Shown piece by piece: positions 52,106 to 62,969 of a stretch of DNA of 64,000 nt; within the stretch, counting starts at the first letter, position 1, and every line of letters begins with the position of its first letter. The DNA comes from Saccharomycopsis crataegensis (lineage: Eukaryota > Ascomycota > Saccharomycetes > Ascoideales > Saccharomycopsidaceae). The translations under genes were made by a program, and so were the position numbers. Location of the stretch: contig NW_027043829.1 in the NCBI RefSeq assembly GCF_037102585.1, positions 2,976,001-3,040,000 on the forward strand, given 5' to 3'. The notes under the pieces are model-generated. The model was not told the origin of the DNA. It did not search any database and saw only the letters and a program-made list of their open reading frames with translations.

Positions 52106-53420
52106 TGTGAGAGTATTGTTGTTGTTAGGATTATTACTAATAGTTTACTAGTGGTGTTGGACTGTCATGACTTTGTTTTGGTGTTTTCGGCTTTTTTCTT
52201 TGCGGAAAACATTGCTAACCGGCCCCAACATCGATCATTTAAAGGGGAAGCACAACCATCGACAAACAAACAAACAAACAAACAAACAAAGAAGAAAATG
52301 TCCTTTTGGAGGGATAAAGGCTGTGTGTGTTGTTTATAGACTTTTCCGTAAATATCGAGTGCGAGACGGTAAGTCACAATCATAACTACGGAACATATAT
52401 ATGGTCGCAGAACAAAGAAGCACAAGGTGAGATGTTATGTCGTCCTCTATTTGGGTGGGAATTTCTACAGAAAGACACAAGGGAATTACGTGGCACTTTT
52501 GGGGTATTCTTAGGAATATTGGTACCTTATAAGTGATGTTTGATTGCTATGAATGGGTTACAATCCACTATCCAAACACCTCAAAAAATTTCAAGTATCC
52601 AGAACTTTTCCATCCGGTATTACTAAATCTATCGGGCGCTCAATTCTATGGGACATTTAAATCTAGAACAAGAAGTAATGCTCGGTTAATGAAGTGTTTC
52701 TTTTCCTTTGTGTATATTGAATCCCCAGTCAGGCACTTTCAAAGGATATCAAATCCTGGAAAAAACAGGTGGTTCTAATTGTTCAATTCAGATGGTTTCG
52801 ATATTCATTATATCAGAGAAACACAACGAAGTCAGCAGTAGTGTTAAAGTATAGATTCTTGACATTTCCCCTCACTGAATTGGCAGCAACAATGATTGAT
52901 TGCAATCATAATCTGGTTTGCTTCAAAGAGCCGGCTATGAAATAGAACATAATGGTGCCTGATTAAAAATGTCCCAAATGTTTTAGAATGATTTTTCTTC
53001 ATTTATTTTTCCTCAGTGATTTCTGATGTCGTCCACCATTCTGTATTCTGGTTATATGTTCTCATGATCAGTGCGTTTGTATACAGTAATAGCAGAGAAA
53101 CTGGCGACGTCAAATTGATGTTCTAAGGTGAGTATTCTATTGTGAGTTTTCCGGTTATTTCTTGTCGATATTGCTGTTCTATCTCTGGCATTAGAACAAT
53201 GATAATATTAAGAATGGTAATGATAGTGATAACACAGGTTAATGGTGTCTAAAATTTTCATCACGTGGACATGACCCAATGAGGTTGCGGCAAATGCCAA
53301 TCACCCCAATTTATGAAAAGTAAAAAAAAAATTGTATGTTCCCTCTGCCTAAAAACATCACATTTCCATTATCATTATTACTATTATTGTTATTATTATT
53401 AAATATATTTTACCATCAAA
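52106..53420. promoter_or_regulatory. Long upstream region of the complex I subunit gene
   Basis: 1.3 kb without a convincing gene. It contains a (CAAA)n run (52262-52290). A frame at 52533-52778 (81 residues, FKYPELFHPVLLNLSGAQF...) is of ordinary composition but isolated and unrecognised. The last 160 nt carry the motifs listed in the next entry. Confidence 0.5.
53262..53310. promoter_or_regulatory. CACGTG plus three CCAAT boxes before NuoE
   Basis: CACGTG at 53262-53267 and CCAAT at 53276-53280, 53297-53301 and 53306-53310, all 110-160 nt before the ATG. CCAAT is the Hap2/3/5 site controlling respiratory genes in yeasts. The clustering before a complex I gene supports a real regulatory module, by inference. 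Confidence 0.6.
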
Positions 53421-54191
53421 ATGTCCCTTTTTAGACCAGTGACACACGCCTTGAGAGTGGCGAGAACCCCAAAGACATTCACCGCCTACAGACTCCCGGC
53501 TATGAAGAAACAAGACTTGATCAACTATGGCCAAAAGAGAACCTCGATTGTATCGGTCCACAGAGACACTAAGGAAGACAACCCTGAGATTCCATTTGAA
53601 TTCACAGCCGAAAACATGGAAAGAGCCAAGGAAATCATTGCCAAATACCCATCACAATATAAGAAAGCCGCCACCATGCCTTTGTTGGACTTGGGACAAC
53701 GTCAATTGGGATTCACTTCGATCTCCCTTATGAACTACGTTGCCAAGCTTGTGGACATTCCTCCAATGAGAGTTTATGAAGTGGCCACTTTCTATACCAT
53801 GTACATGAGACACCCAATGGGTAAATTCAACATCCAGTGTTGTACCACCACTCCATGTCAATTGCGTGGTTCCGACGATATCATGAAGGCCATTGAAGAT
53901 TTCACTAAAGTGCATCCTGGTGATACCACTGCCGACAAGTTGTTCACTTTCCAAGAAGTTGAATGTTTGGGTGCCTGTGCTAACGGTCCAATGATGGCTA
54001 TCAACGATGACTTCTATGAAGACTTGACTTACGATTCCACAATTGCCATTTTGGAAGGGTTCAAGTCTGGTAACATTCCAAAGCCTGGTCCAGTTTCTGG
54101 TAGAAAGACCATTGAACCAATCGAAGGTCAAACTACTTTGCTCGGTAAGGAACCAACCGATATGAGAAAATTCACCAGATCTGACTTGTAA
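53421..54191 (+). CDS. NUHM: Complex I 24-kDa (NuoE/NDUFV2) subunit
   Basis: Peripheral-arm subunit of NADH:ubiquinone oxidoreductase carrying the N1a 2Fe-2S cluster. It has 256 residues. The N-terminus is Arg/Ser/Thr-rich without acids (RPVTHALRVARTPK), consistent with a presequence. The thioredoxin-fold domain has SISLMNYVAKLVDIPPMRVYEVATFYTMY. The four cluster Cys come from QCCTTTPC (about 139-145) and ECLGACANGP (about 182-187). All ligands are present. Saccharomyces and its close relatives lack complex I, so this gene helps place the organism outside them. Confidence 0.96.
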   Translation: MSLFRPVTHALRVARTPKTFTAYRLPAMKKQDLINYGQKRTSIVSVHRDTKEDNPEIPFEFTAENMERAKEIIAKYPSQYKKAATMPLLDLGQRQLGFTSISLMNYVAKLVDIPPMRVYEVATFYTMYMRHPMGKFNIQCCTTTPCQLRGSDDIMKAIEDFTKVHPGDTTADKLFTFQEVECLGACANGPMMAINDDFYEDLTYDSTIAILEGFKSGNIPKPGPVSGRKTIEPIEGQTTLLGKEPTDMRKFTRSDL

Positions 54192-55011
54192 AGATCTTGA
54201 AAAAAAAAAAAAAAAAAATGAAAGTTAAAAAAAAAAGAATAAGCAATAGAGCTTTCTAAAACTTGCATTCTCTTGTTGAGAAACTTAGAAACTATCGATT
54301 GGATCATCCGGTTTCATGGTAGTGAAATTCACATCACATAACTTTTTTCTTTTGCATTTTTGAAATATCATTAGTTTGCAGCAAAAAAAAAAAATATATT
54401 CATCCACACATAATAAGCACACCTTTATGGTTTTGCTTTTTTACTTCTCGTTTCCTTGTTTAATTTTTTTTTTTTTATATATATATTATTTTTGTATTCT
54501 GTCATGTATGCTCCACCTAGCCTCTCGTGTATCAATAAACTGGACGATTATCCAAGTCACTGACATTTTTATCTTGAATGTAAGCTATTATAATTTCTTG
54601 AACGTTTGAGGAGAACTATAGCGTGTATTGAATACACATATTTTAAAATGAGAAATATATATTAATAGACAATGAAGAAGTATAACAGTTTGGCATTTCA
54701 ATAAATCGTTGGTCTCAAAATATGAGTTGTGGGGGTCTCTATCAACTCAAACACAATGAGATCACAAGTAACAGAATATGATAGGAAAACGAAAGAAGAA
54801 GAGTACAAAAAAAAATCAACAGTTTTTTTTTTTTTTTTTTTAGGAAAAAGAATCAATAACAAAAAAAAAATCAGAAATAGAAAGAAATAGAAAGAAAAAA
54901 GAACTAAAACAGACAAGCGAAAGCAATACATCAATAATCATATCAATTTTCGGGGTAATCAACAATTCGCAGTAACGTCACCTCATTCGAATTAGTTGTA
55001 ACAAAATATCA
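54192..55011. other. Convergent AT-rich spacer NuoE/SHO1
   Basis: Poly(A) at about 54201-54218, poly(T) with TA repeats at about 54463-54486, and a second poly(T) at about 54824-54841. Short frames here are homopolymer artefacts. Confidence 0.6.
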
Positions 55012-56091
55012 TCACATTAATTCAACATAATTGCTTGGACAAATACCAATTTCCCCATTTTCCCTCTTGGCTTGCCACCATCTACCCTGGATTTCACTAA
55101 TCATCAAGATTTCTCCCTTTTCGAAACTGATTTCATTGACATCATCAGGATTCGCCTCGTAAGCGTAAAGGGCTCTAGCTCTGTAAGGATAAATGTCTTG
55201 ATCAAAAGCTCCGTTAGAATTGGCACCGTCGCCATTAGAGTATTGGTTGGTGTTGAAAGAAGTTGTGTCAATATTAGAGTTTGGCTCGCTGAACCCAGTT
55301 TCTGGGTTATTATTACCTTGCTGGTGGAAATCTGACAAATTACTGTTGGAGGCAGTATTGCTGGTGCTGAATTTCTGAGAATAGTGAGAGTTCATACGAG
55401 AAAGCGAATTCATTTGGGTATTGGCTTGGGTTTGATTGTCGTAATCCGAGTACTTGTTGATATTACTGGTGGTGGCCCCGAACGGGTTTTCTCCTCCGGC
55501 AATCGAACCACGGTTACTGAAACTGTTAGAGATTGGATGAGAAATTAATGTGTCGTATCCACCATTATTCGATGCCAAGGCACTCAATCTTGTCAGTTTA
55601 GCACGGCTCAATTGGGCCGCGGTGGTCATGTGTTTTCTGTTCAATGAGAACCCATCGATCCATCTGTTGATTGGTGAATCGTTATCACCTCCATAATAAA
55701 TCAACCAAATCATATTTATCATCGAGATCAAAATAACCCCGCTGGATGCGGCAGCCAACGCTGATCCAGAACTGTACACCAAGTTATTGGCAGAGTTGGT
55801 ACTGTAAATGAAGGCCACGGCAAAACTGGCAGACAAAAAATTTCTGTACGAATCTATCAAGTCATAGCAATAGAAGAGAAACAACACAACAATCAACGAG
55901 AACTCGAAGGCTATCGACCACCAAGAAAACCGTGGAAAGTTAAATTTGGTATCCGAGGAAGCAGCACACCCACCAATGAAAATAATCCACGAGACAAACC
56001 CCACCGATAACGTCCCCAAGGCAAATGGGTCAGTAGTTATGTTGGTGATATCAAAATTATGCTGGTATGTGTATGGGTTCTTAGACGACAT
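55012..56091 (-). CDS. SHO1: Osmosensor Sho1 (four TM, SH3)
   Basis: Membrane sensor/scaffold feeding the HOG osmotic and filamentation MAP kinase pathways. It has 359 residues. A short N-terminus is followed by four closely spaced hydrophobic segments (LGTLSVGFVSWIIFIGGCA, WSIAFEFSLIVVLFLFYCY, a middle FLSASFAVAFIYS region, and ASSGVILISMINMIWLIYY). A cytosolic Ser/Asn-rich linker of ~140 residues leads to a C-terminal SH3 domain (303-359: RALYAYEANPDDVNEISFEKGEIL through GEIGICPSNYVELM). The ALYAY, WW and PSNYV SH3 motifs are intact. Confidence 0.96.
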   Translation of the reverse strand: MSSKNPYTYQHNFDITNITTDPFALGTLSVGFVSWIIFIGGCAASSDTKFNFPRFSWWSIAFEFSLIVVLFLFYCYDLIDSYRNFLSASFAVAFIYSTNSANNLVYSSGSALAAASSGVILISMINMIWLIYYGGDNDSPINRWIDGFSLNRKHMTTAAQLSRAKLTRLSALASNNGGYDTLISHPISNSFSNRGSIAGGENPFGATTSNINKYSDYDNQTQANTQMNSLSRMNSHYSQKFSTSNTASNSNLSDFHQQGNNNPETGFSEPNSNIDTTSFNTNQYSNGDGANSNGAFDQDIYPYRARALYAYEANPDDVNEISFEKGEILMISEIQGRWWQAKRENGEIGICPSNYVELM

Positions 56092-56559
56092 TTTCTCTGG
56101 TATTATTCTTGAGGAATGTAAATTGGAAAATTTTTGTCCAGAACTATCAAAAATATCGTGATGAGGCTTATCTATGCTTCGAGTGTATAGCGGTCAAATG
56201 AAATATAGCGACCAAGAAACGAAATGATGGTTAATAAATGAGATTTCAGGTATTTTAGCACTTCAGAAAAGACAAAAAGAAATGACCTTCTAACTTATAT
56301 CTCGACAAAAGAGTATGGATTCCATAGGTCAAAAGAAGGTTTAAACGTCTTACAAATTCTGTTGCGCTGTTCGAAAAAAAAAAATTTAGTGCCATTTTCC
56401 GTGACGGCTATACCATCCTGTCCGGACTGGTGGGCAGATTATGTATTATCACTACGGTAATCTCCCTCTTTAGCTAAGAAAAATGTATAGTAATTTTTTA
56501 TTAGCGTGAGTAATTCGCTTATTTATCATCAACAAAAGTAAAAGGTTAAACAAAATGTA
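56092..56559. other. Spacer between SHO1 and CWC22
   Basis: 468 nt with promoter potential for SHO1. A GTGACGG/CCGTCCGG-like GC patch occurs at about 56400-56432. No gene was seen. Confidence 0.45.
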
Positions 56560-59022
56560 TTAATTCTGTGCATCCTTAGCTGGTGGTGCTTCTTGTTGGT
56601 CTGGGTCATCTGGATGATCTGTTTCAGATCTCTTCTGGTCTGCAAATGCTTCATGATTTTTCGGATCGTCACCACTAGCCGACTGATTTTTTTTTGGTTT
56701 ATCCTGCGTTGTAGCTGGTGGTCGGTATGTATCGGTTTTTCCTCTGTAGCCTCCGTTATAATTTCCTCTGGGTCTAGAGTTATACCTGCCATTTCGTGGA
56801 CCTGTTGGAAGCCCACTATTCCGGGCGTTTTCGGAATCGGCCTTATGTCTCTTTCTTTCTGGGCTCGGAGATCTGGAATACCTTTGAGGTCTTGGGGATT
56901 TGGAGTAACTGCGCGACCTTGGGGATCTGGAGTAGCTACGCGATCTTGGAGATCTGGAGTAGCTTCTTGATCTTGAGTAGCTTCTTGATCTTGAGTAGCT
57001 TCTTGATCTTGAATAGCTACGCGATCTTGGGGATCTGGAGTAGCTCCTTGATCTTGAATAGCTTCGAGATCTTGGAGACCTGGAGTAGCTTCGCGACCTT
57101 GAATAGCTACGAGATCTTGGAGATCTAGAATAACTTCTAGACCTAGAATAGCTTTGTGATCTTGGAGAATGCGATCCTCCTCTAGAATAACTACCCGATC
57201 TTGATATACTTTTTGAACCTGATCCATTCCCTCTTCTTTCCATAGTTCTACCTCGATCCAGGAACTCCTCCTCCTGCTCCTTCTCCTTGTTCTTCTTCTC
57301 CTCCTTCTCTTCCTTCTTTTCTTCCACTTCCTTATGAGGCAATCCTGCCAAATCATCTCTCATTGTCTCGGTCAACGCTCCTAAACCAATGGCAGTAAAG
57401 AAATTAATACTGAATCTTAATATTTCCGCAAAATTCGACGAGTCACTGATATCTGCATCTTTATCATTAAGCAACGCAATCTTGCTGTTTGGAAAAATAC
57501 CTGCAACCTGCTTGGCAATGACTTGGTCTTCTCCCAGAATCATCTCCTTGATTTTTGGCAATCCTGTATTTTCCACCATTGATTCAAATATCCCTTTCAA
57601 CAAAATACGTTGCGCCGATGTTGTAGATTCCTCTGTTAATTGGGCATTTTCAAAGATTTCAAATGATAATACATCCAGGGCAACCAAGAACCCCCAAAAT
57701 TTAGCAATGTTCCGTAGTTGACCCGCTTTGAATAAATGACAGGTGGTATAGTATGTACCAAATACTTTTATGAACGAGGCGTGCCATTGGAAAGAAATGC
57801 TGCAGAGTTTAGAGCCAATGAGGGCGTGATATTTGGAGAAGGACTTTTCAAGCGAAGAGGACTTAATGATGATATCAATTAATTTCTCTTGGAACTGGGT
57901 ATTGTTACTCCCTTGTTTGGATTTGGAAACCCCTGGAATATCGAGTTGAAGAAGCTTATGCACCGCTTCATCGGAACTCATAGCCGACATTATAGTTAAG
58001 TACACTGCTTTTTGGAAGTTAATGAGATCAGTTTCTGTCATGTCGGTGATAGTTGCGTCTTGTGTTTTTGATTCTTCAGTTTCACTGATATTTTCATCAC
58101 TCTTGTCATCATCACTCTCGTCACTATCATTACCAAGGGCATCCTCATCATCACCCAATATCTCTTTTTTCAACTCGCTGTATTGCTGCTCATTTTCTAG
58201 ATATTTTTCATCGAATTTGAAAACATTGAGTTGGTTTTCTGCTTTCAATGTTTTATCGTCTAGTTCCACCATATGGGTGATCCCATCTTCTTCTTCCACT
58301 AAATCAAGTTTTTCTTCATCAGGAATCATGGGATAACTTTCGAATCTTGCAGCTTTGATCTTGAAAAGTTCTTCAATCAAATACTGGTTTTTCTTTGTTA
58401 ATTGTTTGTAATTTATTAGAATCTCTCGCAATTTTTGGAAAATTTTATCCAACACTTTAAGATTGAATACCATCAAATAGTTCCCAGCATGTTTGAGCAC
58501 CACCGTTGCCAACTCGATAGAATTATTGGACATTTTAGCATCATTCAAGAGTAATAATAAGATTTGAAGAAGTAATACCTCGTGGATCACTCCGAAATTC
58601 ATTAAACCTGCCAAAAATATTAAAGTTCCTTGTAGACCTTTTTTATCGTTTCGTTTGTAGTATTTTCTGAAATTCAACACGAGTCTCACTGCAAGCAATT
58701 TTCCCACTACTGGGATTTTTGAATTGATCACGCTGACATATGAACAGTACACTGCTGTGTAGTTTCCTGATTGTAATTGGTTGGATATCAATGTCTTGGT
58801 AAGAATTCCCCGAGCGCGGACCAAATTCTGTTGGAACGACTCAACCACCATCTGTTGGATATTTTGTGATGAAAGCTTGTTGATGGTCCCTGTAAGACGT
58901 TTCTTGAGGGCAAGCCACGATTCCTGTTGATTCTCCAATGATGATGGATCGGTATCTTTGGACTGCTCTAAGGCTAAAGCCCGTAGCTTGGCTGGCGGGA
59001 TATATTTCTTGCTCCCTGACAT
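56560..59022 (-). CDS. CWC22: Spliceosome factor Cwc22 with RS-repeat tail
   Basis: Cwc22 recruits Prp2 for spliceosome activation. It has 820 residues against 577 in S. cerevisiae. YIPPAKLRALA at the N-terminus, a MIF4G domain (about 35-240, with VARGILTKTL-like VRARGILTKTLI, VVGKLLAVRLVLNFRK) and an acidic linker are followed by an MA3 domain (about 330-450: INFQKAVYLTIMSAMSSDEAVHKLL). Family block FSINFFTAIGLGALTETMRDDL follows. From about 611 to 724 there is an array of SYSRSRSYSRSPRSR units, an RS domain like that of metazoan Cwc22. The tail ends in Arg/Gly and charged sequence. The tandem repeat also keeps two other frames open. Confidence 0.92.
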   Translation of the reverse strand: MSGSKKYIPPAKLRALALEQSKDTDPSSLENQQESWLALKKRLTGTINKLSSQNIQQMVVESFQQNLVRARGILTKTLISNQLQSGNYTAVYCSYVSVINSKIPVVGKLLAVRLVLNFRKYYKRNDKKGLQGTLIFLAGLMNFGVIHEVLLLQILLLLLNDAKMSNNSIELATVVLKHAGNYLMVFNLKVLDKIFQKLREILINYKQLTKKNQYLIEELFKIKAARFESYPMIPDEEKLDLVEEEDGITHMVELDDKTLKAENQLNVFKFDEKYLENEQQYSELKKEILGDDEDALGNDSDESDDDKSDENISETEESKTQDATITDMTETDLINFQKAVYLTIMSAMSSDEAVHKLLQLDIPGVSKSKQGSNNTQFQEKLIDIIIKSSSLEKSFSKYHALIGSKLCSISFQWHASFIKVFGTYYTTCHLFKAGQLRNIAKFWGFLVALDVLSFEIFENAQLTEESTTSAQRILLKGIFESMVENTGLPKIKEMILGEDQVIAKQVAGIFPNSKIALLNDKDADISDSSNFAEILRFSINFFTAIGLGALTETMRDDLAGLPHKEVEEKKEEKEEKKNKEKEQEEEFLDRGRTMERRGNGSGSKSISRSGSYSRGGSHSPRSQSYSRSRSYSRSPRSRSYSRSRSYSRSPRSRSYSRSRSYSRSPRSRSYSRSRSYSRSRSYSRSRSYSRSPRSRSYSRSPRSRSYSKSPRPQRYSRSPSPERKRHKADSENARNSGLPTGPRNGRYNSRPRGNYNGGYRGKTDTYRPPATTQDKPKKNQSASGDDPKNHEAFADQKRSETDHPDDPDQQEAPPAKDAQN
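56850..57190. repeat. Tandem coding repeat for the CWC22 RS domain
   Basis: Degenerate 15-30-bp units (plus-strand words such as AGTAGCTTCTTGATCTTG and GATCTTGGAGATCTGGAG) encode Ser-Arg-Ser-Tyr/Pro repeats on the minus strand. Repeat phasing makes overlapping frames open on both strands; these are not separate genes. Confidence 0.85.
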
Positions 59023-60378
59023 TTATTATATTTATTGGAAAGATCCCAACAACTAAAAAAAAGGTCACAAATGAAGGGAAGTAACAAATTCCAAATGGTG
59101 ATTGATTGGAGGCCACAGATGATTAGATATTAAACAGATGTCAAAGCTCATCACCATCTGCTGCTTGTTCTTCTTCTTCTCTTAGTTTTTTTTCACAGCT
59201 CCTTTTTTTGACAAATTACCCTGTGCAGCACCACCGCCCAACATGCATCACCACCCAAGGATCTTCCTCCAAATAGCACTATAAGTTCCTATTAAAGAAA
59301 AATAGCACATCTCAGACAGTTAAGAATTGTTCTATACTGCAATTTTTTGTTTCTTTCTGTTAAAGATATTGGCTAGTGTTGGGCTTTCTGGTTGGAACAC
59401 AACCGTAAGAAAGTGCGCAGTCTCCTGTCTTCAAGAAGTAAATCACTCGGACGAAGGGTTCCTACAAATTAATTGTGGAAACTATTGTAGAAAAAGCCAG
59501 GAAAGGCCTTCTCTTGTATTTAAGTAGATCTTGGATGATAGGAGTTTTAGCCATATGAGCTTTCTCTATGGAAAGAGAATATGCAAATAGCTGCAAAATA
59601 AAAGACATGACAATTTTTTCCACCGGGCCACGACAGTAATTCTTCACCAGACATCCTCATCATTAAGTACTCGCTAATGCTATCAATCTTATTCCATATC
59701 TCTCACCCTTTTCCTTAGTGCTAAATGGCTGGCAAGCGACCAACGGTCTCCGCCAACTGATGACAGTAATTGTGGTCGGCTAACCGCACCGCATAATCCC
59801 GGAAGCGAAAGGAGAAGAAAAATCCCAATGGCCATCGAGAAATCTTGTTTATGACATTAAACAAGACCGTTATATATTGCAAAAGAAAACAAAAAAAGAT
59901 TAACTACAAGTTATCACCTTTTTTTGAATACCCAAGGCTTTTCGTACTTATAGATTTTGTTGTACTCCGACGCTGTTCTTGTTGCTGTTTATACCACACT
60001 GCTTTTCGATTAATTGCTTGGAGCTCATCAGGTGCCTGTCAAAGTATTTTTGAAGGTAAACATTACAATTATCATTCAGACAATTAATATTTCCACGAGT
60101 ATTTCATTATTCGTTAGTTCAGGCTCAGACTCGTCTATTTTTGACTGTTTTATTTATTTTGTTTGCTGTTTCTCTCTCGCTCTCGCTCTCCTTCTCTCTC
60201 GTTTGCTTGTTTGTTTATCTGTGTGCTAGTGACCCCAATTATTGCTACACCTATCATCAGATTGCTTGTTCAAGTTAAGACAATCCTCCTATACTAAAAT
60301 CAAAAACATCACCAATCCATACAAACTGTTTGTGATCTCCGCACATTATACTATTGTTTAAAGAAAAAAAAAATAGCA
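59023..60378. promoter_or_regulatory. Divergent CWC22/TPS1 promoter region
   Basis: 1.36 kb. Near TPS1 the leader is pyrimidine-rich, with a CT run (CTCTCGCTCTCGCTCTCC, about 60174-60191) and an A tract (60362-60373) just before the ATG. No convincing gene was seen. Short frames at 59327-59527 and 60014-60229 lack family character. The length suggests complex stress regulation of TPS1, by inference. Confidence 0.5.
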
Positions 60379-61860
60379 ATGGTTCAAGGCAATGTTTTGG
60401 TGGTATCCAACAGACTCCCTGTCACCATCACCCGTAACAAGGATGGATCATATGAATATAAGATGTCATCCGGTGGTCTTGTAACCGCCCTTCAAGGACT
60501 TAAGAAATCGACGTCTTTCCAGTGGTTTGGTTGGCCGGGGCTTGAAGTTCCTGATGATGAAAAAGCTAGAGTGAAGAAAGATTTGATGGACCAGTTCAAT
60601 TGTATTCCGGTATTTATAAGCGATGAGATTGCCGACTTACACTATAATGGATTTTCCAACTCGATTCTTTGGCCATTGTTCCACTACCATCCGGGAGAAA
60701 TCAACTTTGACGAAACTGCGTGGTATGCGTACAATGAAGCCAACAAGTTGTTTGCTGAAGCGATCTCTAAACACGTCAAGAATGATGACATGGTATGGGT
60801 TCATGACTATCACTTGATGCTTCTTCCTGAGCTACTCAAGAGCAACATCGATGCTAAAGGTATCACTAATGTGAAATTGGGATTTTTCTTACACACTCCA
60901 TTCCCATCATCGGAAATCTACCGTATTTTGCCAGTACGTAAGGAAATATTGCAAGGGGTTTTAAGTTGTGATTTGATCGGATTTCACACATACGATTACG
61001 CCCGTCATTTCCTATCGTCTGTCGGGAAAGTGTTGAAATTGAATACCTTGCCAAATGGAGTGGAATATCAGAACCGGTTTGTCAGCGTCGGGGCCTATCC
61101 TATTGGTATTGACGTTGATAAATTTACCACAGCTCTTAAGGAACCTAGTATTCTACAAAGAATCGCTCAGCTCAAGCAGAAAGTCGGCAAGGCTGAGGGA
61201 AACGATATTAAAGTGATTGTTGGGGTCGACCGGTTAGACTATATCAAGGGGGTGCCCCAAAAGCTCCATGCTTTCGAAGTTTTTCTCAATACCTATCCGG
61301 AAATGGTTGGTAAGGTCATTCTTATTCAATTAGCAATTCCGTCTCGTGAAGATGTAGAAGAGTATCAAAATTTGCGCGCTTCCGTCAACGAACTTGTCGG
61401 GAGAATCAATGGAAAATTTGGGACCATTGATTTTGTACCAATTCATTATATGCATCGTTCCATTCCTTTTAACGAGTTGGTGGCCTTGTATTATATTTCT
61501 GACGTGTGCTTAGTATCGTCTACCCGTGATGGTATGAATCTCGTTTCCTATGAGTATATTGCTTGTCAATGCGATAACAATGGGGTTTTGATCTTGTCTG
61601 AATTTGCTGGGGCCGCTCAGTCGTTGAATGGGTCAATAATTGTTAACCCATGGAATATTGAAGAGTTGAGTGAAGCTATCTACGAATCACTAACTTTGCC
61701 AGGCCCAAAGAAGAAGGCGAATCATGATAAATTGTTTGGTTACATTTCAAAGTATACCAGTGCGTACTGGGGAGAGAGTTTTGTTGGAGAATTGTACAAG
61801 ATATCAAAAAAGGATCTTGAAAAGGAAAAGAGACTGAAGAGAATTCAATTGGAACTCTGA
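60379..61860 (+). CDS. TPS1: Trehalose-6-phosphate synthase
   Basis: Makes trehalose-6-phosphate from UDP-glucose and glucose-6-phosphate; in yeast it is also needed to limit glycolytic influx. It has 493 residues, the normal length for Tps1 without a phosphatase domain. GT20 motifs run throughout: VVSNRLPVTITR, MSSGGLVTALQG, WVHDYHLMLLPELL, LGFFLHTPFPSSEIYRILP, LIGFHTYDYARHFLSS, VGVDRLDYIKGVPQKL, VCLVSSTRDGMNLVSYEYIACQ, LSEFAGAAQSLNGSIIVNPWN. The active-site Arg/Lys of the VDRLDYIKG block are intact. The only in-frame CTG I found is near the C-terminus, outside conserved blocks. Confidence 0.97.
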   Translation: MVQGNVLVVSNRLPVTITRNKDGSYEYKMSSGGLVTALQGLKKSTSFQWFGWPGLEVPDDEKARVKKDLMDQFNCIPVFISDEIADLHYNGFSNSILWPLFHYHPGEINFDETAWYAYNEANKLFAEAISKHVKNDDMVWVHDYHLMLLPELLKSNIDAKGITNVKLGFFLHTPFPSSEIYRILPVRKEILQGVLSCDLIGFHTYDYARHFLSSVGKVLKLNTLPNGVEYQNRFVSVGAYPIGIDVDKFTTALKEPSILQRIAQLKQKVGKAEGNDIKVIVGVDRLDYIKGVPQKLHAFEVFLNTYPEMVGKVILIQLAIPSREDVEEYQNLRASVNELVGRINGKFGTIDFVPIHYMHRSIPFNELVALYYISDVCLVSSTRDGMNLVSYEYIACQCDNNGVLILSEFAGAAQSLNGSIIVNPWNIEELSEAIYESLTLPGPKKKANHDKLFGYISKYTSAYWGESFVGELYKISKKDLEKEKRLKRIQLEL

Positions 61861-62969
61861 TTTTTTGAGATCTTGGGCGGATCAAAAGAAGAAAAAAAAA
61901 AAACAATATTTGAAATTGTATTTGTTCTTCTATTTTATCTGGTGTTTTCTTAGATCATTGAATTTTATGTTGGTTTTGTTGTTGTTGTTTTCCTTCTCTA
62001 ACGCCAAACATGACAAGTATTATTCATTATGATATTGTAATTTGAATGGCAATTTGCAACTCAAAAAAAGGGGGGAGGCTAACAGAATATGTTTATATTA
62101 CTGTTGCAAATTGTTATGAAGATGTTAAGAAATCTTTAATAGTATATTTTTATTTTATTTGTTTTTCTCTTTCAGGTTGTGGAAAGCACAATCTTGGAGA
62201 ATTGTTGTTTTTTCTTACAACAGTTAAAAAGAAAAGAAAGTTATTTTCCTGTTCTTTATTGTATTTACCTAATAATATTTTTTTTTTTGTATTTTAGTCA
62301 ATTTTTGATCAATCAAAATTATATTCCCAGTGAATTCCATTTTGTAGAACTGTTCAACCACCATATGAACTACTATCCATGACTTTGGGAGCTAGCACTT
62401 GACATCGATTACATTTGTTATTAATACGAGCTTCTGGTTTTCAGAGGAATAGTTGCTCATATTTATTGCTCAAATAATATCATGGCATATAATGACCTAT
62501 AAATATGAGCAAATTCTGCGAAATATCTTAAGAGAAATTGATCTAATTTTCCAACTATAAGAACAAAAATACATGCATTATATTGTAAATACCGGCCATC
62601 AATTTCTAGCATCATTTATGCCAACAAAGATTTATGCCAACAAAGGAAGGGAAAAGAGAAAAAAAAAAAAAAAAGATAACGGTTTAATAAAGTAATTAGA
62701 ATTTTACAATTACAAGTTCTCATTTTTTGTCCCTGTTTGGTTATAGTTGATAGTTCTTCTTGGCTGGCACGGCATCTTCTCTGCTCAATTCTGATATATT
62801 TGCTCATAAATTGGGGTGCACAGGAAAAAAGCTTGGTGCATTGAATTTTCCAAGGAGATTATAAATACTTGGACATTTTCTACTCTCGTTGCCTGATTCA
62901 AATTTTCAAACACTACAAAAACACTCTTATTACTGCCATCACTAATCAAACAATAATAATAACAATAAT
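61861..62969. promoter_or_regulatory. Spacer between TPS1 and the Met-rich gene
   Basis: AT-rich. A 14-bp direct duplication (TATGCCAACAAAG) occurs at about 62619 and 62634. TATA box TATAAATA at 62860-62867 lies about 103 nt before the next ATG. No other gene was seen. Confidence 0.5.

Noticed and set aside
52533-52778. 81-codon frame upstream of NuoE
   Set aside because: Isolated, unrecognised, no promoter support; kept only as a note.
56529-57356. Second minus-strand frame and a plus-strand frame across the RS repeats
   Set aside because: Repeat phasing keeps them open; the Cwc22 frame alone continues into conserved domains.
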